A stretch of DNA of 23,022 nt from an archaeon (GTDB lineage: Archaea > Thermoproteota > Nitrososphaeria > Nitrososphaerales > UBA183). Below the pieces are notes generated by a model. The model was not told the DNA's origin and did not search any database. It saw only the letters and a list, made by a program, of their open reading frames with translations. This document shows, piece after piece, positions 6,839-13,226 of the stretch (position 1 is its first letter; the number at the start of each line of letters is the position of its first letter). The translations under genes and the position numbers were made by a program. The stretch lies in contig JAKASI010000015.1 of NCBI GenBank assembly GCA_021828185.1, forward strand, positions 1 through 23,022, in the 5' to 3' direction.

Positions 6839-7264
6839 TTGGATGTTGCTTCCCTCGGATGGGCGGCGGGGTTATTCGAAGGAGAAGGTAATGCGAAAGT
6901 CTACGTCTCCCACCCACGTAGCTTCAACAGGACCGAGGGTAGGTTTGTAAGATATCCCGCGAACAGGCCTTCCATCCAAGTTGTGAACACCGACATGCCA
7001 CTGCTTGCGAGATTCCGAGTGATAGTTGGTGTGGGAACGATTAGGATGGCGAAGAGGGCAAATGGAAACCAAGAAACGCTGTTTCACTACCGAGTAGCGG
7101 GCAGGAAAGCGTACCGGGTGGCGCAGTTATTGCTTCCTTTCGTGGTCTCTCTTCGGAGACGGCGACAACTCCAATCCATCGTTGATTTCTGCGACAATTT
7201 TGTCCCAAGTCGACACCAAAGTGAGGCATCAGGGAAAGTCTGGGCGAGCTACACCCTGGAATAG
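6839..7264 (+). CDS. Single-motif LAGLIDADG homing-endonuclease-like protein
   Basis: This 141-residue protein starts at TTG 6839. The motif GWAAGLFEGEG at residues 7-17 is the LAGLIDADG helix with the usual terminal acidic residue as Glu. Downstream, IQVVNTDMPLLARF and LLLPFVVSLRRRRQLQSI fit the following strands and the closing helices of LAGLIDADG_1 domains. Only one motif is present, so an active form would be a homodimer of about I-CreI size. The gene is free-standing between the SSB and phosphatase genes, with no split gene around it. Its base composition is visibly lower in GC than its neighbours, with codons such as AGA, AAA and ACG mixed, which suggests recent arrival. A GC-rich palindrome lies just after the stop. 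Activity is unproven. Confidence 0.8.
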   Translation: MDVASLGWAAGLFEGEGNAKVYVSHPRSFNRTEGRFVRYPANRPSIQVVNTDMPLLARFRVIVGVGTIRMAKRANGNQETLFHYRVAGRKAYRVAQLLLPFVVSLRRRRQLQSIVDFCDNFVPSRHQSEASGKVWASYTLE

Positions 7265-7270
7265 AGGCGT

Positions 7271-7284
7271 GCGAGGCGCCTCGC
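7271..7284. repeat. 14-bp perfect palindrome after the LAGLIDADG gene
   Basis: GCGAGGCGCCTCGC is a perfect inverted repeat without a spacer, a few bases beyond the LAGLIDADG stop codon. It could be a transcript-end hairpin or a junction mark of the inserted gene. The remaining bases to 7337 show nothing else. Confidence 0.6.
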
Positions 7285-7337
7285 TATCTCGATCGGTCGA
7301 AAACGCCACAAGGGCCAAGCTCGCGAAGATCCAAAGC

Positions 7338-7345
7338 AGATAAAC
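7338..7345 (+). promoter_or_regulatory. TATA-like element, phosphatase gene
   Basis: AGATAAAC is centred about 28 nt before the ATG at 7370, consistent with a leaderless mRNA. Confidence 0.5.
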
Positions 7346-7369
7346 ATGTGACACATTCGCAACCCGCAG

Positions 7370-7894
7370 ATGGGCATCGGAGGCAAGCTTCTGAGGAGAC
7401 TCAGGGCGAAGGTAGAGGACAGACCGACGGGTTTCGTCTGGGTCGAAGATCAGTCCCTGGCAGGCACCGGCTATCCTGCCTCAAGGTCCCAGGTGGAATG
7501 GTTGGTCAAGAACGGCATAGGGAGCATCCTGAGCCTTACCGAAGAGCCGCTGCCGCACCCGTGGGTGGAGGGGTTGGCGTTGGTTGTGGAACACGTCCCA
7601 ATGAAGGACCACGAAGCTCCGACCGTCGACTCGATGGACAGAGGGGCCAGGTTCATCGAAGGGGAGCTCAAGGCAGGGCGAACGGTCGCGGTGCATTGCC
7701 TTGCGGGTGAGGGCAGGACGGGGTGCGTGTTGTCAGCGTACCTGATAAGAACGGAAGGGCTGACCGCAGACCAGGCCATGGCGAAGTTGAGGTCCCTGAA
7801 GCCTGGGTTCGTGGAACCAAAGCAGGAGGCTGTGGTGTATGACTTCGCGACGAAACAAGGATCCGTTCGAGGGGCGCCTAACCCGATGCCGTAG
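7370..7894 (+). CDS. Dual-specificity protein phosphatase, DUSP23-like
   Basis: This 174-residue protein starts at ATG 7370. The cysteine-phosphatase P-loop is HCLAGEGRTG at 109-118, with nucleophile C110 and arginine R116. The general acid is probably D80 in VPMKDHEAP. The order of elements (ILSLTEEPLPHP, VEHVPMKDHEAP, HCLAGEGRTG, LRSLKPGFVEPKQE) follows small atypical phosphatases such as DUSP23/VHZ and archaeal relatives. It should remove phosphate from Tyr and/or Ser/Thr in the cytosol; the substrate is unknown. The last 17 bases overlap the 3' end of the convergent cupredoxin gene. It has no operon partner. Confidence 0.9.
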   Translation: MGIGGKLLRRLRAKVEDRPTGFVWVEDQSLAGTGYPASRSQVEWLVKNGIGSILSLTEEPLPHPWVEGLALVVEHVPMKDHEAPTVDSMDRGARFIEGELKAGRTVAVHCLAGEGRTGCVLSAYLIRTEGLTADQAMAKLRSLKPGFVEPKQEAVVYDFATKQGSVRGAPNPMP

Positions 7895-8468
7895 CCGTGG
7901 CCGGGTGATTAGCTGGCCTGACCGACCGCCTTGCGAAGAGGTACGAAGCCGCCACGAAGACCGAGATTGCGGCAACTGCAGCGAAGCTGTAGGGGAACTC
8001 TGGCACACCTCCCGTTGTGTTCGAGGTAGTGCCGGCGTGACTGGTCGTTGAAGGCGGAGCGCTAGACGTGGTCGTTGTTGTGGTTGTGGTGGTCGAAGCG
8101 GATGCTGGATTGACCACGACCACGGTCCCCTTCATGTAAGTATGGATGCTGCAGTGATACTCGAAAGTCCCCGCCGCCGTGAAAATATGGGTGTACGACT
8201 GCCCAGTACTCAGGGTGCCGGACCCCCACGTACCGTTGTTTGACGTGACTGTATGTGGGACACCGGTCTGCTGGTTTGTCCAGGTCACCGTGTTGTTCAC
8301 CCCGATTACTACGGTGATGTGGGGAGGGAGGAAGGAGTAGTCGTTTATGGTCACCTGAACTGTTGTTTGAGCAAAAGTTGCGGGGACAAATATCGCAGCC
8401 AGACCCGCAGCAAGAAGTGCGACCACAAATGTCGCAGCAAGTATGCTACTGTTTCTAGAGCCAGACAC
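7878..8468 (-). CDS. Membrane-anchored cupredoxin with PEF-type C-terminus
   Basis: This 196-residue protein starts at GTG 8468. A signal peptide (about 9-33, ending TFAQ) is followed by a plastocyanin-like domain at about 35-120. Type 1 copper ligands are H72 (VPHTV) and C106, H109 and M112 in HCSIHTYMKG. A Thr/Ser/Pro stalk (about 124-150, with a run of nine threonines) with possible N-glycosylation sequons leads to VPEFP (155-159), a hydrophobic helix and an RR pair at 180-181. That tail resembles archaeal PEF-type sorting signals, which are processed by archaeosortases, although here 15 more residues follow the RR. It should carry electrons on the outer membrane face. A box shared with the divergent dehydrogenase may drive it. 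Confidence 0.88.
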   Translation of the reverse strand: MSGSRNSSILAATFVVALLAAGLAAIFVPATFAQTTVQVTINDYSFLPPHITVVIGVNNTVTWTNQQTGVPHTVTSNNGTWGSGTLSTGQSYTHIFTAAGTFEYHCSIHTYMKGTVVVVNPASASTTTTTTTTTSSAPPSTTSHAGTTSNTTGGVPEFPYSFAAVAAISVFVAASYLFARRSVRPANHPATATASG

Positions 8469-8493
8469 TGCATTCGATTACTACTCAGACTTG

Positions 8494-8503
8494 GCAATAA
8501 AGT
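8494..8503. promoter_or_regulatory. Possible shared bidirectional TATA-like element
   Basis: GCAATAAAGT is the best AT-rich box between the cupredoxin GTG (8468, minus) and the SDR start (8524, plus). Its centre is about 30 nt from one and 26 nt from the other, so it has promoter spacing for both directions (CAATAAAG on plus, CTTTATTG on minus). Confidence 0.4.
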
Positions 8504-8523
8504 CTTGGGTCGTGCACCATTAT

Positions 8524-9408
8524 GTGCATCCAGTCGAGGAAGAGCGAACGCCTTATGTCCCAAAAGCAGGACGGCCCGATGACTTGGCTGGGAAGGTCAT
8601 AGTAGTCACTGGAGCCAGCAGCGGCATCGGGGCAGCGCTTGCACGTCAGCTGGGGAAGAGAGGGGACCGGGTGGTGCTGGGTGCACGCAGGGGCGAGCTG
8701 CTCGGGAAGGTGGCTGCCGAGTCAGGCGGGGATTCGATGGCCGTCGTAGTCGACGTCACCAAGCGCGCCGAGGTGGATCACCTCAGGGATGAAGCCGTCA
8801 AGAGGTTTGGCCATGTCGATGTCTGGGTGAACAACGCGGGGCGCGGCTTCACCAAGAACGTGGATGAACTGACCGACGACGACGTAAGGATGGTCTTCGA
8901 CGCCGTCGTCATGTCGGTGCTCTACGGGATGCAGTCCATCCTGCCGCACTTCAAAGCCCGAAAGGCGGGGCACATCGTAAATGTGTCGTCCTTCCTCGGC
9001 CGAGTGCCGCTGCTCCCCTATCGCTCGATATACAGCGCGTCCAAGAGCGCCGTGAATGTCCTGAGCGCCAACCTGAGGATGGATCTGGCGTCGACTTGGC
9101 CGGATATTCATGTGTCGGTGGTGTTGCCGGGGATAGTCGACACCCCCTACCATGACATTGCCGGTCCCGGGCTGAAGGTGAGGGCGGGAGGGTATCTGGG
9201 GCCCACCAGGGTGGAATCGGCGGAGGAAGTCGCTTCGAAGATCATCGAAGTCATAGATTGTCCCGCGGCAGAGACATATACCAATCCGTCGTCGGCCGAG
9301 CTTGTCGGGCCCTACTTCAGAGACGTGGGCGCCTTTGAGGAGGACCTGGCAAGGCGGAGGCAGGCTGGCGGGGATGCTTCTGCAGGAAGCGCAAGACCCT
9401 CTTCATGA
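8524..9408 (+). CDS. Short-chain dehydrogenase/reductase (SDR)
   Basis: This classical SDR has about 294 residues. TGASSGIG at 29-36 binds the dinucleotide, VNNAG follows about 80 residues later, and the catalytic set is the Ser of NVSSFLG with YSASK. The acidic or basic selectivity position after strand 2 reads GARRGE, which favours NADP. The substrate is not predictable. GTG 8524 was chosen because a TATA-like box lies 26 nt upstream; TTG 8584, directly before the first strand, is an alternative. The 3' end overlaps the convergent hydrolase gene by 92 nt, where both proteins encode low-complexity tails. Confidence 0.87.
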   Translation: MHPVEEERTPYVPKAGRPDDLAGKVIVVTGASSGIGAALARQLGKRGDRVVLGARRGELLGKVAAESGGDSMAVVVDVTKRAEVDHLRDEAVKRFGHVDVWVNNAGRGFTKNVDELTDDDVRMVFDAVVMSVLYGMQSILPHFKARKAGHIVNVSSFLGRVPLLPYRSIYSASKSAVNVLSANLRMDLASTWPDIHVSVVLPGIVDTPYHDIAGPGLKVRAGGYLGPTRVESAEEVASKIIEVIDCPAAETYTNPSSAELVGPYFRDVGAFEEDLARRRQAGGDASAGSARPSS

Positions 9409-10237
9409 AGGCGTCTCTCTCCTCCCAGAAGGCGAGATGCGAGCTGTTAGGGAAGATTGTCAGTTCAGAGCCTTTGATGTGACGGTGGATTTCGCGCGCC
9501 ACCAACGGAGACACTTCGTCGTATCTCCCCCCTAGCACCAAGGTCGGAACGCGGATCCTGTGTAGCTCCTCCGTGACGTCCCAGTAACGGATGTTGCCTA
9601 TTATCGTGAACTCGTTCGGTCCGTTCATGGTACCGTATACAGGCTTGCTGATGTGCTCCAGGGAGTAGGCGACCTCGGCTGGCCACTCGTCCAGCCTGCA
9701 GAGGAATTTCTTGTAGAAGACCATTACAGCGCTCTTGTACTCTGGGTGCTCATATTCACCTGTGGCTTCGTACTTCGCCATGATTTTCTGGACGCCTGAC
9801 GGCAGGGTCTTCTTCATCCGCTGCATCTCCCTGACCGTCAGAGGGACGCTGTGCAAGCCTCCGACGGTCGTCATGGAGCCGATGTTCCTCTGGTACTTGA
9901 GGGCATGGGCGATGGCGAGCATGCCTCCCCAGCTTGAGCCGATCAAGTGGGGCCTTCCGAGCCTCATCTCCTTGCGGAACGCATCGACCTCCTCCACGTA
10001 GCGCTCTGGAATGAAGAGTGCAGGGTCTTTTGGGACCTGTGAGCGGCCACAGCCCAGCTGGTCGTAGAGGGTCACACGGTAGCCGTGGTCGGCGAGGTCG
10101 AACAGGGGGACCAGGTAGTCGTGGGTAGCGCCCGGACCACCATGGAGCCCGAGGACTTCGCCTAGAAGTGGCTCCCCTACCTGGCGGTAGTAGAGGTCGT
10201 GGCCGAGTACGGAGACGTAGCCTTCTCCGTGCTGCAT
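9317..10237 (-). CDS. Proline iminopeptidase-like alpha/beta hydrolase
   Basis: This 306-residue protein starts at ATG 10237. HGGPGATHDY at about 32-41 forms the oxyanion loop. The nucleophile elbow is GSSWGG with S102. The acid is the Asp in GGRYDEVSP and the base the His in NSSHLAFWEE. Order and length fit the S33 proline iminopeptidase/tricorn-interacting factor F1 group, which removes N-terminal residues, often proline, from short peptides. The start is supported by an AT box about 27 nt upstream and by the family-like opening MQHGEGYVSVLGHDLYYR. A GTG at 10300 would add 21 residues with no promoter. It overlaps the convergent SDR gene by 92 nt. Confidence 0.88.
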   Translation of the reverse strand: MQHGEGYVSVLGHDLYYRQVGEPLLGEVLGLHGGPGATHDYLVPLFDLADHGYRVTLYDQLGCGRSQVPKDPALFIPERYVEEVDAFRKEMRLGRPHLIGSSWGGMLAIAHALKYQRNIGSMTTVGGLHSVPLTVREMQRMKKTLPSGVQKIMAKYEATGEYEHPEYKSAVMVFYKKFLCRLDEWPAEVAYSLEHISKPVYGTMNGPNEFTIIGNIRYWDVTEELHRIRVPTLVLGGRYDEVSPLVAREIHRHIKGSELTIFPNSSHLAFWEERDAFMKRVLRFLQKHPRQPASALPGPPQRRPRL

Positions 10238-10259
10238 CCAGGCTGGAATCTCCCGGACG

Positions 10260-10268
10260 GCTTTAACC
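10260..10268 (-). promoter_or_regulatory. TATA-like element, hydrolase gene
   Basis: On the minus strand GGTTAAAGC is centred about 27 nt before the ATG at 10237. It decides the start in favour of the shorter protein. Confidence 0.55.
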
Positions 10269-10568
10269 TTAGCTGGTCGAGGAAGAAGTTCTGATCTCAC
10301 CGCGTGGGCGGCAAGCTAACTGGATTGGGCGCCCGACCTTGATGAGGGCGACAGCGGCTTCCTAAAAGGGCGAGACGTCTCGTTCAAGGGGACGGTTCTG
10401 AAGATTTCAAGGGTGTCAGCTTGGCTCGTGACAGGTGAAGGGTACGAATCTTGTGGGCTCTGGGTCGATGCCTGGACCGCCACGGCTGGATTCCGCGCCG
10501 ACAACACGGCCATAAGGGCCACGGCCGCGGGCGGGGAGAGGCAGGTCGGGAAGACAATCAGGGAAAAG
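10269..10568. other. Unassigned 300-base interval with an open but start-less frame
   Basis: No confident gene. On the plus strand a frame is open from 10320 and reads protein-like (for example SFKGTVLKISR, then GLWVDAWTAT), with an OB-fold-like alternation. Its first standard start is GTG 10413, and in frame it runs into the antisense of tRNA-Leu. The antisense strand has a 68-codon frame (10522 to 10316) of unremarkable composition with no promoter. It may be a decayed gene fragment. Confidence 0.3.
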
Positions 10569-10653
10569 TGCGGGGGGAGGGATTTGAACCCTCGAACCCC
10601 TAAGGGATGGGAGCCTCAGTCCCACGCCGTTGACCATGCTGGGCGACCCCCGC
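10569..10653 (-). tRNA. tRNA-Leu (anticodon GAG), no intron
   Basis: The reverse complement gives acceptor GCGGGGG/CCCCCGC with discriminator A, and anticodon stem TGGGA/TCCCA around CTGAGGC (anticodon GAG, reading CUC/CUU). A 14-base variable arm with a CCCTTAGGG hairpin marks a class II tRNA. The T-arm is GAGGG/CCCTC around TTCAAAT. An AT box lies 29 nt upstream. Confidence 0.95.
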
Positions 10654-10677
10654 GCGAAGTCCAGCCCGCCAGGATTG

Positions 10678-10687
10678 TTCTAAAAAG
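10678..10687 (-). promoter_or_regulatory. TATA-like element, tRNA-Leu
   Basis: On the minus strand CTTTTTAGAA is centred about 29 nt before the tRNA 5' end. It lies about 19 bases from the divergent threonine synthase box. Confidence 0.5.
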
Positions 10688-10697
10688 CCTCCGAAGG

Positions 10698-10704
10698 GTT
10701 TAGG
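10698..10704 (+). promoter_or_regulatory. TATA-like element, threonine synthase
   Basis: GTTTAGG is centred about 29 nt before the GTG at 10730. It is weak in sequence but correctly placed for a leaderless mRNA. Confidence 0.4.
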
Positions 10705-10729
10705 ACGTAAAGCACAGCACGCCGTCAGA

Positions 10730-11893
10730 GTGACCTTGGTGGGGTCGGACCTGCCGCGCTCGGCCATCCTGGAAGTCCGGTGCGTCTCGTGCCGCAGGAG
10801 CTTCGGCTACAGCAGGCCAATCAACACCTGCCCGGAGTGCGGATCCATGCTGAGCTGCAACTACGACTACGAGAGGGCGAAGGAGACGCTTACACCGACC
10901 GCCCTGCTGGTGAGGGTGAAGAGCCTCTGGAGATACCGGGAAGTGCTCCCTGATGTCTCCCCCGAGAATGTCATAACACTTGGGGAGGGCTGCACCCCTG
11001 TGGTCAGGCTGAGGAACGGCCTTCTCATCAAGGACGACGGGCAGATCCCCACAGGGACCTTCAAGGCAAGGGGGATGGCGGTAGCCGTGTCGAAGGCGAG
11101 AGACTTGGGGCTCGCGAAGCTGACCGTTCCTTCTGCGGGGAACGCGGGGGCAGCCCTGGCATGCTACGCAGCACGCGGGGGTCTCACAGCCAGGGTCTTC
11201 ATGCCCAAGGAGACGCCGAGGTCGATTGTGAGCGAATGCATGGCGTACGGTGCCGAAGTGGTGCAGGTAGACGGGAACATAGGAGATGCGGGGGCCAAGA
11301 TGAAGACGATGATGGATGGCTACTTCGAGATGTCAACACTAAGGGAGCCGTACAGGCTCGAAGGGAAGAAGACGATGGGCTACGAGATAGCCGAGCAGAC
11401 GGGGTCCGATCTTCCAGACGCGATACTCTATCCGACCGGGGGCGGTACCGGTCTACTCGGGATGCGCAAGGCCTTCGACGAGATGGAAAAGCTGGGGTGG
11501 ATGGGGCGGGACAGGCCTAGGATGTTCTCGGTGCAGGCAGAAGCGTGCGCCCCGATAGTGGACGCCTTCTACTCGGGGAGAGAAGCGCCGGACGCCGGAT
11601 ACGCCGATGGGACCACCGTCGCAACTGGGCTCCGGGTGCCAAGGCCATTCGCCGGTAAGGAGATACTTTCGGCAATTCGAGAGAGCAGGGGCGGAGCGGT
11701 AAAGGTGCCAGACGGGAAGATACTCGAAGCTATGCGGGCACTCGCACGGGAGGGGATCTTCGCGTGCCCCGAGGGCGCGGCGACCCTCGCGGGCTACAAT
11801 GAGCTACTTGAACGGGGCGACCTGGACACTGGTGACAGGGTCCTGCTCTACAATACGGGGACAGGCCTGAAGTATCCGGACCTCGTCAGCTGA
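10730..11893 (+). CDS. thrC: Threonine synthase-like PLP enzyme
   Basis: This 387-residue protein starts at GTG 10730. An N-terminal zinc ribbon (C18-C21, C34-C37) precedes a fold-type II PLP domain. K112 in PTGTFKARG is the likely Schiff-base lysine, PSAGNAGAAL holds the substrate carboxylate, and PTGGGTGLLG is the phosphate-binding glycine loop. The C-terminal YNTGTGLKYPD is typical of threonine synthases. It converts O-phosphohomoserine to threonine and phosphate in the cytosol. Most family members read SFKDRG where this has TFKARG. A paralogue such as a cysteate-synthase-like enzyme is less likely but cannot be excluded. No neighbouring threonine pathway genes are seen. It is followed by tRNA-Thr, which may be coincidence. 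Confidence 0.88.
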   Translation: MTLVGSDLPRSAILEVRCVSCRRSFGYSRPINTCPECGSMLSCNYDYERAKETLTPTALLVRVKSLWRYREVLPDVSPENVITLGEGCTPVVRLRNGLLIKDDGQIPTGTFKARGMAVAVSKARDLGLAKLTVPSAGNAGAALACYAARGGLTARVFMPKETPRSIVSECMAYGAEVVQVDGNIGDAGAKMKTMMDGYFEMSTLREPYRLEGKKTMGYEIAEQTGSDLPDAILYPTGGGTGLLGMRKAFDEMEKLGWMGRDRPRMFSVQAEACAPIVDAFYSGREAPDAGYADGTTVATGLRVPRPFAGKEILSAIRESRGGAVKVPDGKILEAMRALAREGIFACPEGAATLAGYNELLERGDLDTGDRVLLYNTGTGLKYPDLVS

Positions 11894-11906
11894 GTGCGGG
11901 TCAAGG

Positions 11907-11914
11907 CTTTATTG
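11907..11914 (+). promoter_or_regulatory. TATA-like element, tRNA-Thr
   Basis: CTTTATTG is centred about 28 nt before the tRNA 5' end at 11939. The intact promoter argues that this unusual tRNA gene is transcribed. Confidence 0.55.
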
Positions 11915-11938
11915 CGTGTCGTAAGGGGCAGAACTCGA

Positions 11939-12032
11939 GCCGGCGTAGCTCAGCCAGTAGAGCACTCCCATTTCTCTGGGGCTCAGGCGCCTCGTAAGCG
12001 CGGGGTCGAGGGGGCAGAGCCCTCCGCCGGCT
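11939..12032 (+). tRNA. tRNA-Thr (anticodon CGT) with a 21-nt intron and atypical D and T loops
   Basis: The acceptor stem GCCGGCG/CGCCGGC is perfect, with discriminator T. G1-C72, C2-G71 and T73 fit archaeal tRNA-Thr. The D-stem is GCTC/GAGC. Removing 11966-11986 makes the anticodon stem CGCGC/GCGCG perfect around the loop CTCGTAA (anticodon CGT). The variable loop is GGGTC, and the T-stem GAGGG/CCCTC has exact 5-7-5 geometry. However, the T loop reads GGCAGAG instead of TTCRANT, and the D loop AGCCAGTA lacks the usual GG. The mature form would be 73 nt with every stem paired. It is either a functional but unusual tRNA or one starting to decay. Confidence 0.72.
11966..11986 (+). other. tRNA-Thr intron at position 27/28 with bulge-helix-bulge
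   Basis: The D-stem strand GAGC (11960-11963) pairs with intronic GCTC (11981-11984) to form the 4-bp central helix. The 3-nt bulges are ACT (11964-11966) and AGG (11985-11987), each cut after its second base. The inner stem is CCCA/TGGG (11967-11970, 11977-11980) with a 6-nt loop. The predicted cuts coincide exactly with the boundaries needed to complete the anticodon stem. Confidence 0.78.
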
Positions 12033-12150
12033 TGTGAATTCCTTGGCAGGTCGCGGGACCCTGTGGTGGTCGTCCGAACCGAGGGAATACTTCTGCACCC
12101 GGGTTTGGCTCCCGGCTGGATTTGCGGCGCACCTGCAACTATTGTTTGAA
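12033..12150 (+). other. Non-coding interval with strong potential RNA hairpins
   Basis: No gene was found between tRNA-Thr and the deaminase promoter. ATTCCTTGG (12038-12046) can pair with CCGAGGGAAT (12079-12088) with one bulged base. It encloses a hairpin, CAGGTC (12047-12052) with GACCCTG (12057-12063), also with one bulge. A separate 5-7-5 hairpin at 12099-12115 (CCGGG, loop TTTGGCT, CCCGG) looks like a tRNA T-arm but has no acceptor partner. It may be a tRNA trailer or a small RNA. Confidence 0.35.
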
Positions 12151-12159
12151 CGCTTAAGT
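12151..12159 (+). promoter_or_regulatory. TATA-like element, deaminase gene
   Basis: CGCTTAAGT is centred about 30 nt before the TTG at 12185. It favours that start over the GTG at 12158, which lies inside the box. Confidence 0.5.
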
Positions 12160-12184
12160 GTTCAGGACGGACTTTTGGGCGCAC

Positions 12185-13222
12185 TTGACGGAGAGCGAGC
12201 CGGTTCGTCTCAAACGAATGGCACGGCAGCTCCCGAAGTCGGAGTTGCATCTGCACGTCGAAGGCACCCTCGAACCGGAACTGATGCTCAGCCTTGCCCG
12301 GCGCAATGAAGTGAAGGTCGCATACGCCACGCCTGAGCAAGCGAGGGCCGCCTACAGTTTCACAGACCTCCAGAGCTTCTTGGACATATACTACGCGGCC
12401 ATGAGCACGCTGCGAGAAGAACGAGACTTCTATGACCTGACCTTGGCCTACGCGAAGAAGGCAGCCTCTGAGGGAGTCGTGCACGCCGAGATCTTCTTCG
12501 ACCCTCAGGCGCACACCGGTAGGGGAGTACCCTTCGACAACGTGGTCGAAGGCATCCATCGTGCGCTCGAAGACGCCAGGTCAAGTTTCGGCCTCACTTC
12601 GAGTCTCATAATGTGCTTTCTCAGGGAGATGAGCGCCGAATCTGCGATGGAGACCCTGGATCAGGCGCTGAAACACAAGGCTTTGATAAAATCGGTCGGG
12701 ATGGATTCGAAGGAGCTTGGGAACCCGCCGAGCAAGTTCCTGGACGTGTTTGCGCGGGCGAGGGCCGAGGGGTTCATCGCGGTTGCCCATGCAGGTGAGG
12801 AAGCCCCGCCTGAGTATGTGTGGGATGCCCTCGAGTCGTTGAAGATTTCCAGGATAGACCACGGATATCATATGTTCGAAGACCCCGACCTTGTCAGCAA
12901 AGTGGTAGCGGAGAGGATCCCAGTGACCTTCTGCCCGCTCGCTTCGGTTGGAGTCGAGTACTTCAGATCGGTTGCGGAAATGCCTGTCAGGAGGGCCCTT
13001 GACCTCGGCATGCTGGCCTGCATAAACTCCGACGACCCTGCCTACTTCAAGGGATACATCGCTGAGAATCTTGACGCTGTGATAGATGCCTTCTCTCTCG
13101 GGGAGAAAGACGTCCTGCAGCTGCTGAAGAATTCCTTCGAAGCCTCGTTCCTGGACAAAGTTGCCAGAGAGGAGCATATCAGGGAGCTTGACAAGCGGGC
13201 AGCGGAACAGGTCCTGGACTGA
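12185..13222 (+). CDS. Adenine deaminase-type enzyme (adenosine deaminase superfamily)
   Basis: This protein of about 345 residues starts at TTG 12185. The amidohydrolase zinc ligands are visible: HLH in KSELHLHVEGTL (H22, H24), the His and catalytic Glu of AHAGEE, DHGYH, and the Asp pair in NSDDPAYF. The segments IDHGYHMFEDPDLV, FCPLASV and NSDDPAYFKGYI follow the fungal/bacterial adenine deaminase (Aah1) pattern rather than adenosine deaminase, which reads NTDDP. The expected reaction is adenine to hypoxanthine plus ammonia in purine salvage. Adenosine or a related purine as substrate remains possible. It stands alone, with its 3' end next to the convergent Rieske oxygenase gene (4-base gap). 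Confidence 0.85.
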   Translation: MTESEPVRLKRMARQLPKSELHLHVEGTLEPELMLSLARRNEVKVAYATPEQARAAYSFTDLQSFLDIYYAAMSTLREERDFYDLTLAYAKKAASEGVVHAEIFFDPQAHTGRGVPFDNVVEGIHRALEDARSSFGLTSSLIMCFLREMSAESAMETLDQALKHKALIKSVGMDSKELGNPPSKFLDVFARARAEGFIAVAHAGEEAPPEYVWDALESLKISRIDHGYHMFEDPDLVSKVVAERIPVTFCPLASVGVEYFRSVAEMPVRRALDLGMLACINSDDPAYFKGYIAENLDAVIDAFSLGEKDVLQLLKNSFEASFLDKVAREEHIRELDKRAAEQVLD

Positions 13223-13226
13223 CCGC

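Noticed and set aside
11965..11981. Reading the intron hairpin as a Glu (TTC) anticodon arm
   Set aside because: The stem would hold a C-T mismatch and an unsuitable base 37. The bulge-helix-bulge reading completes a perfect Thr cloverleaf instead.
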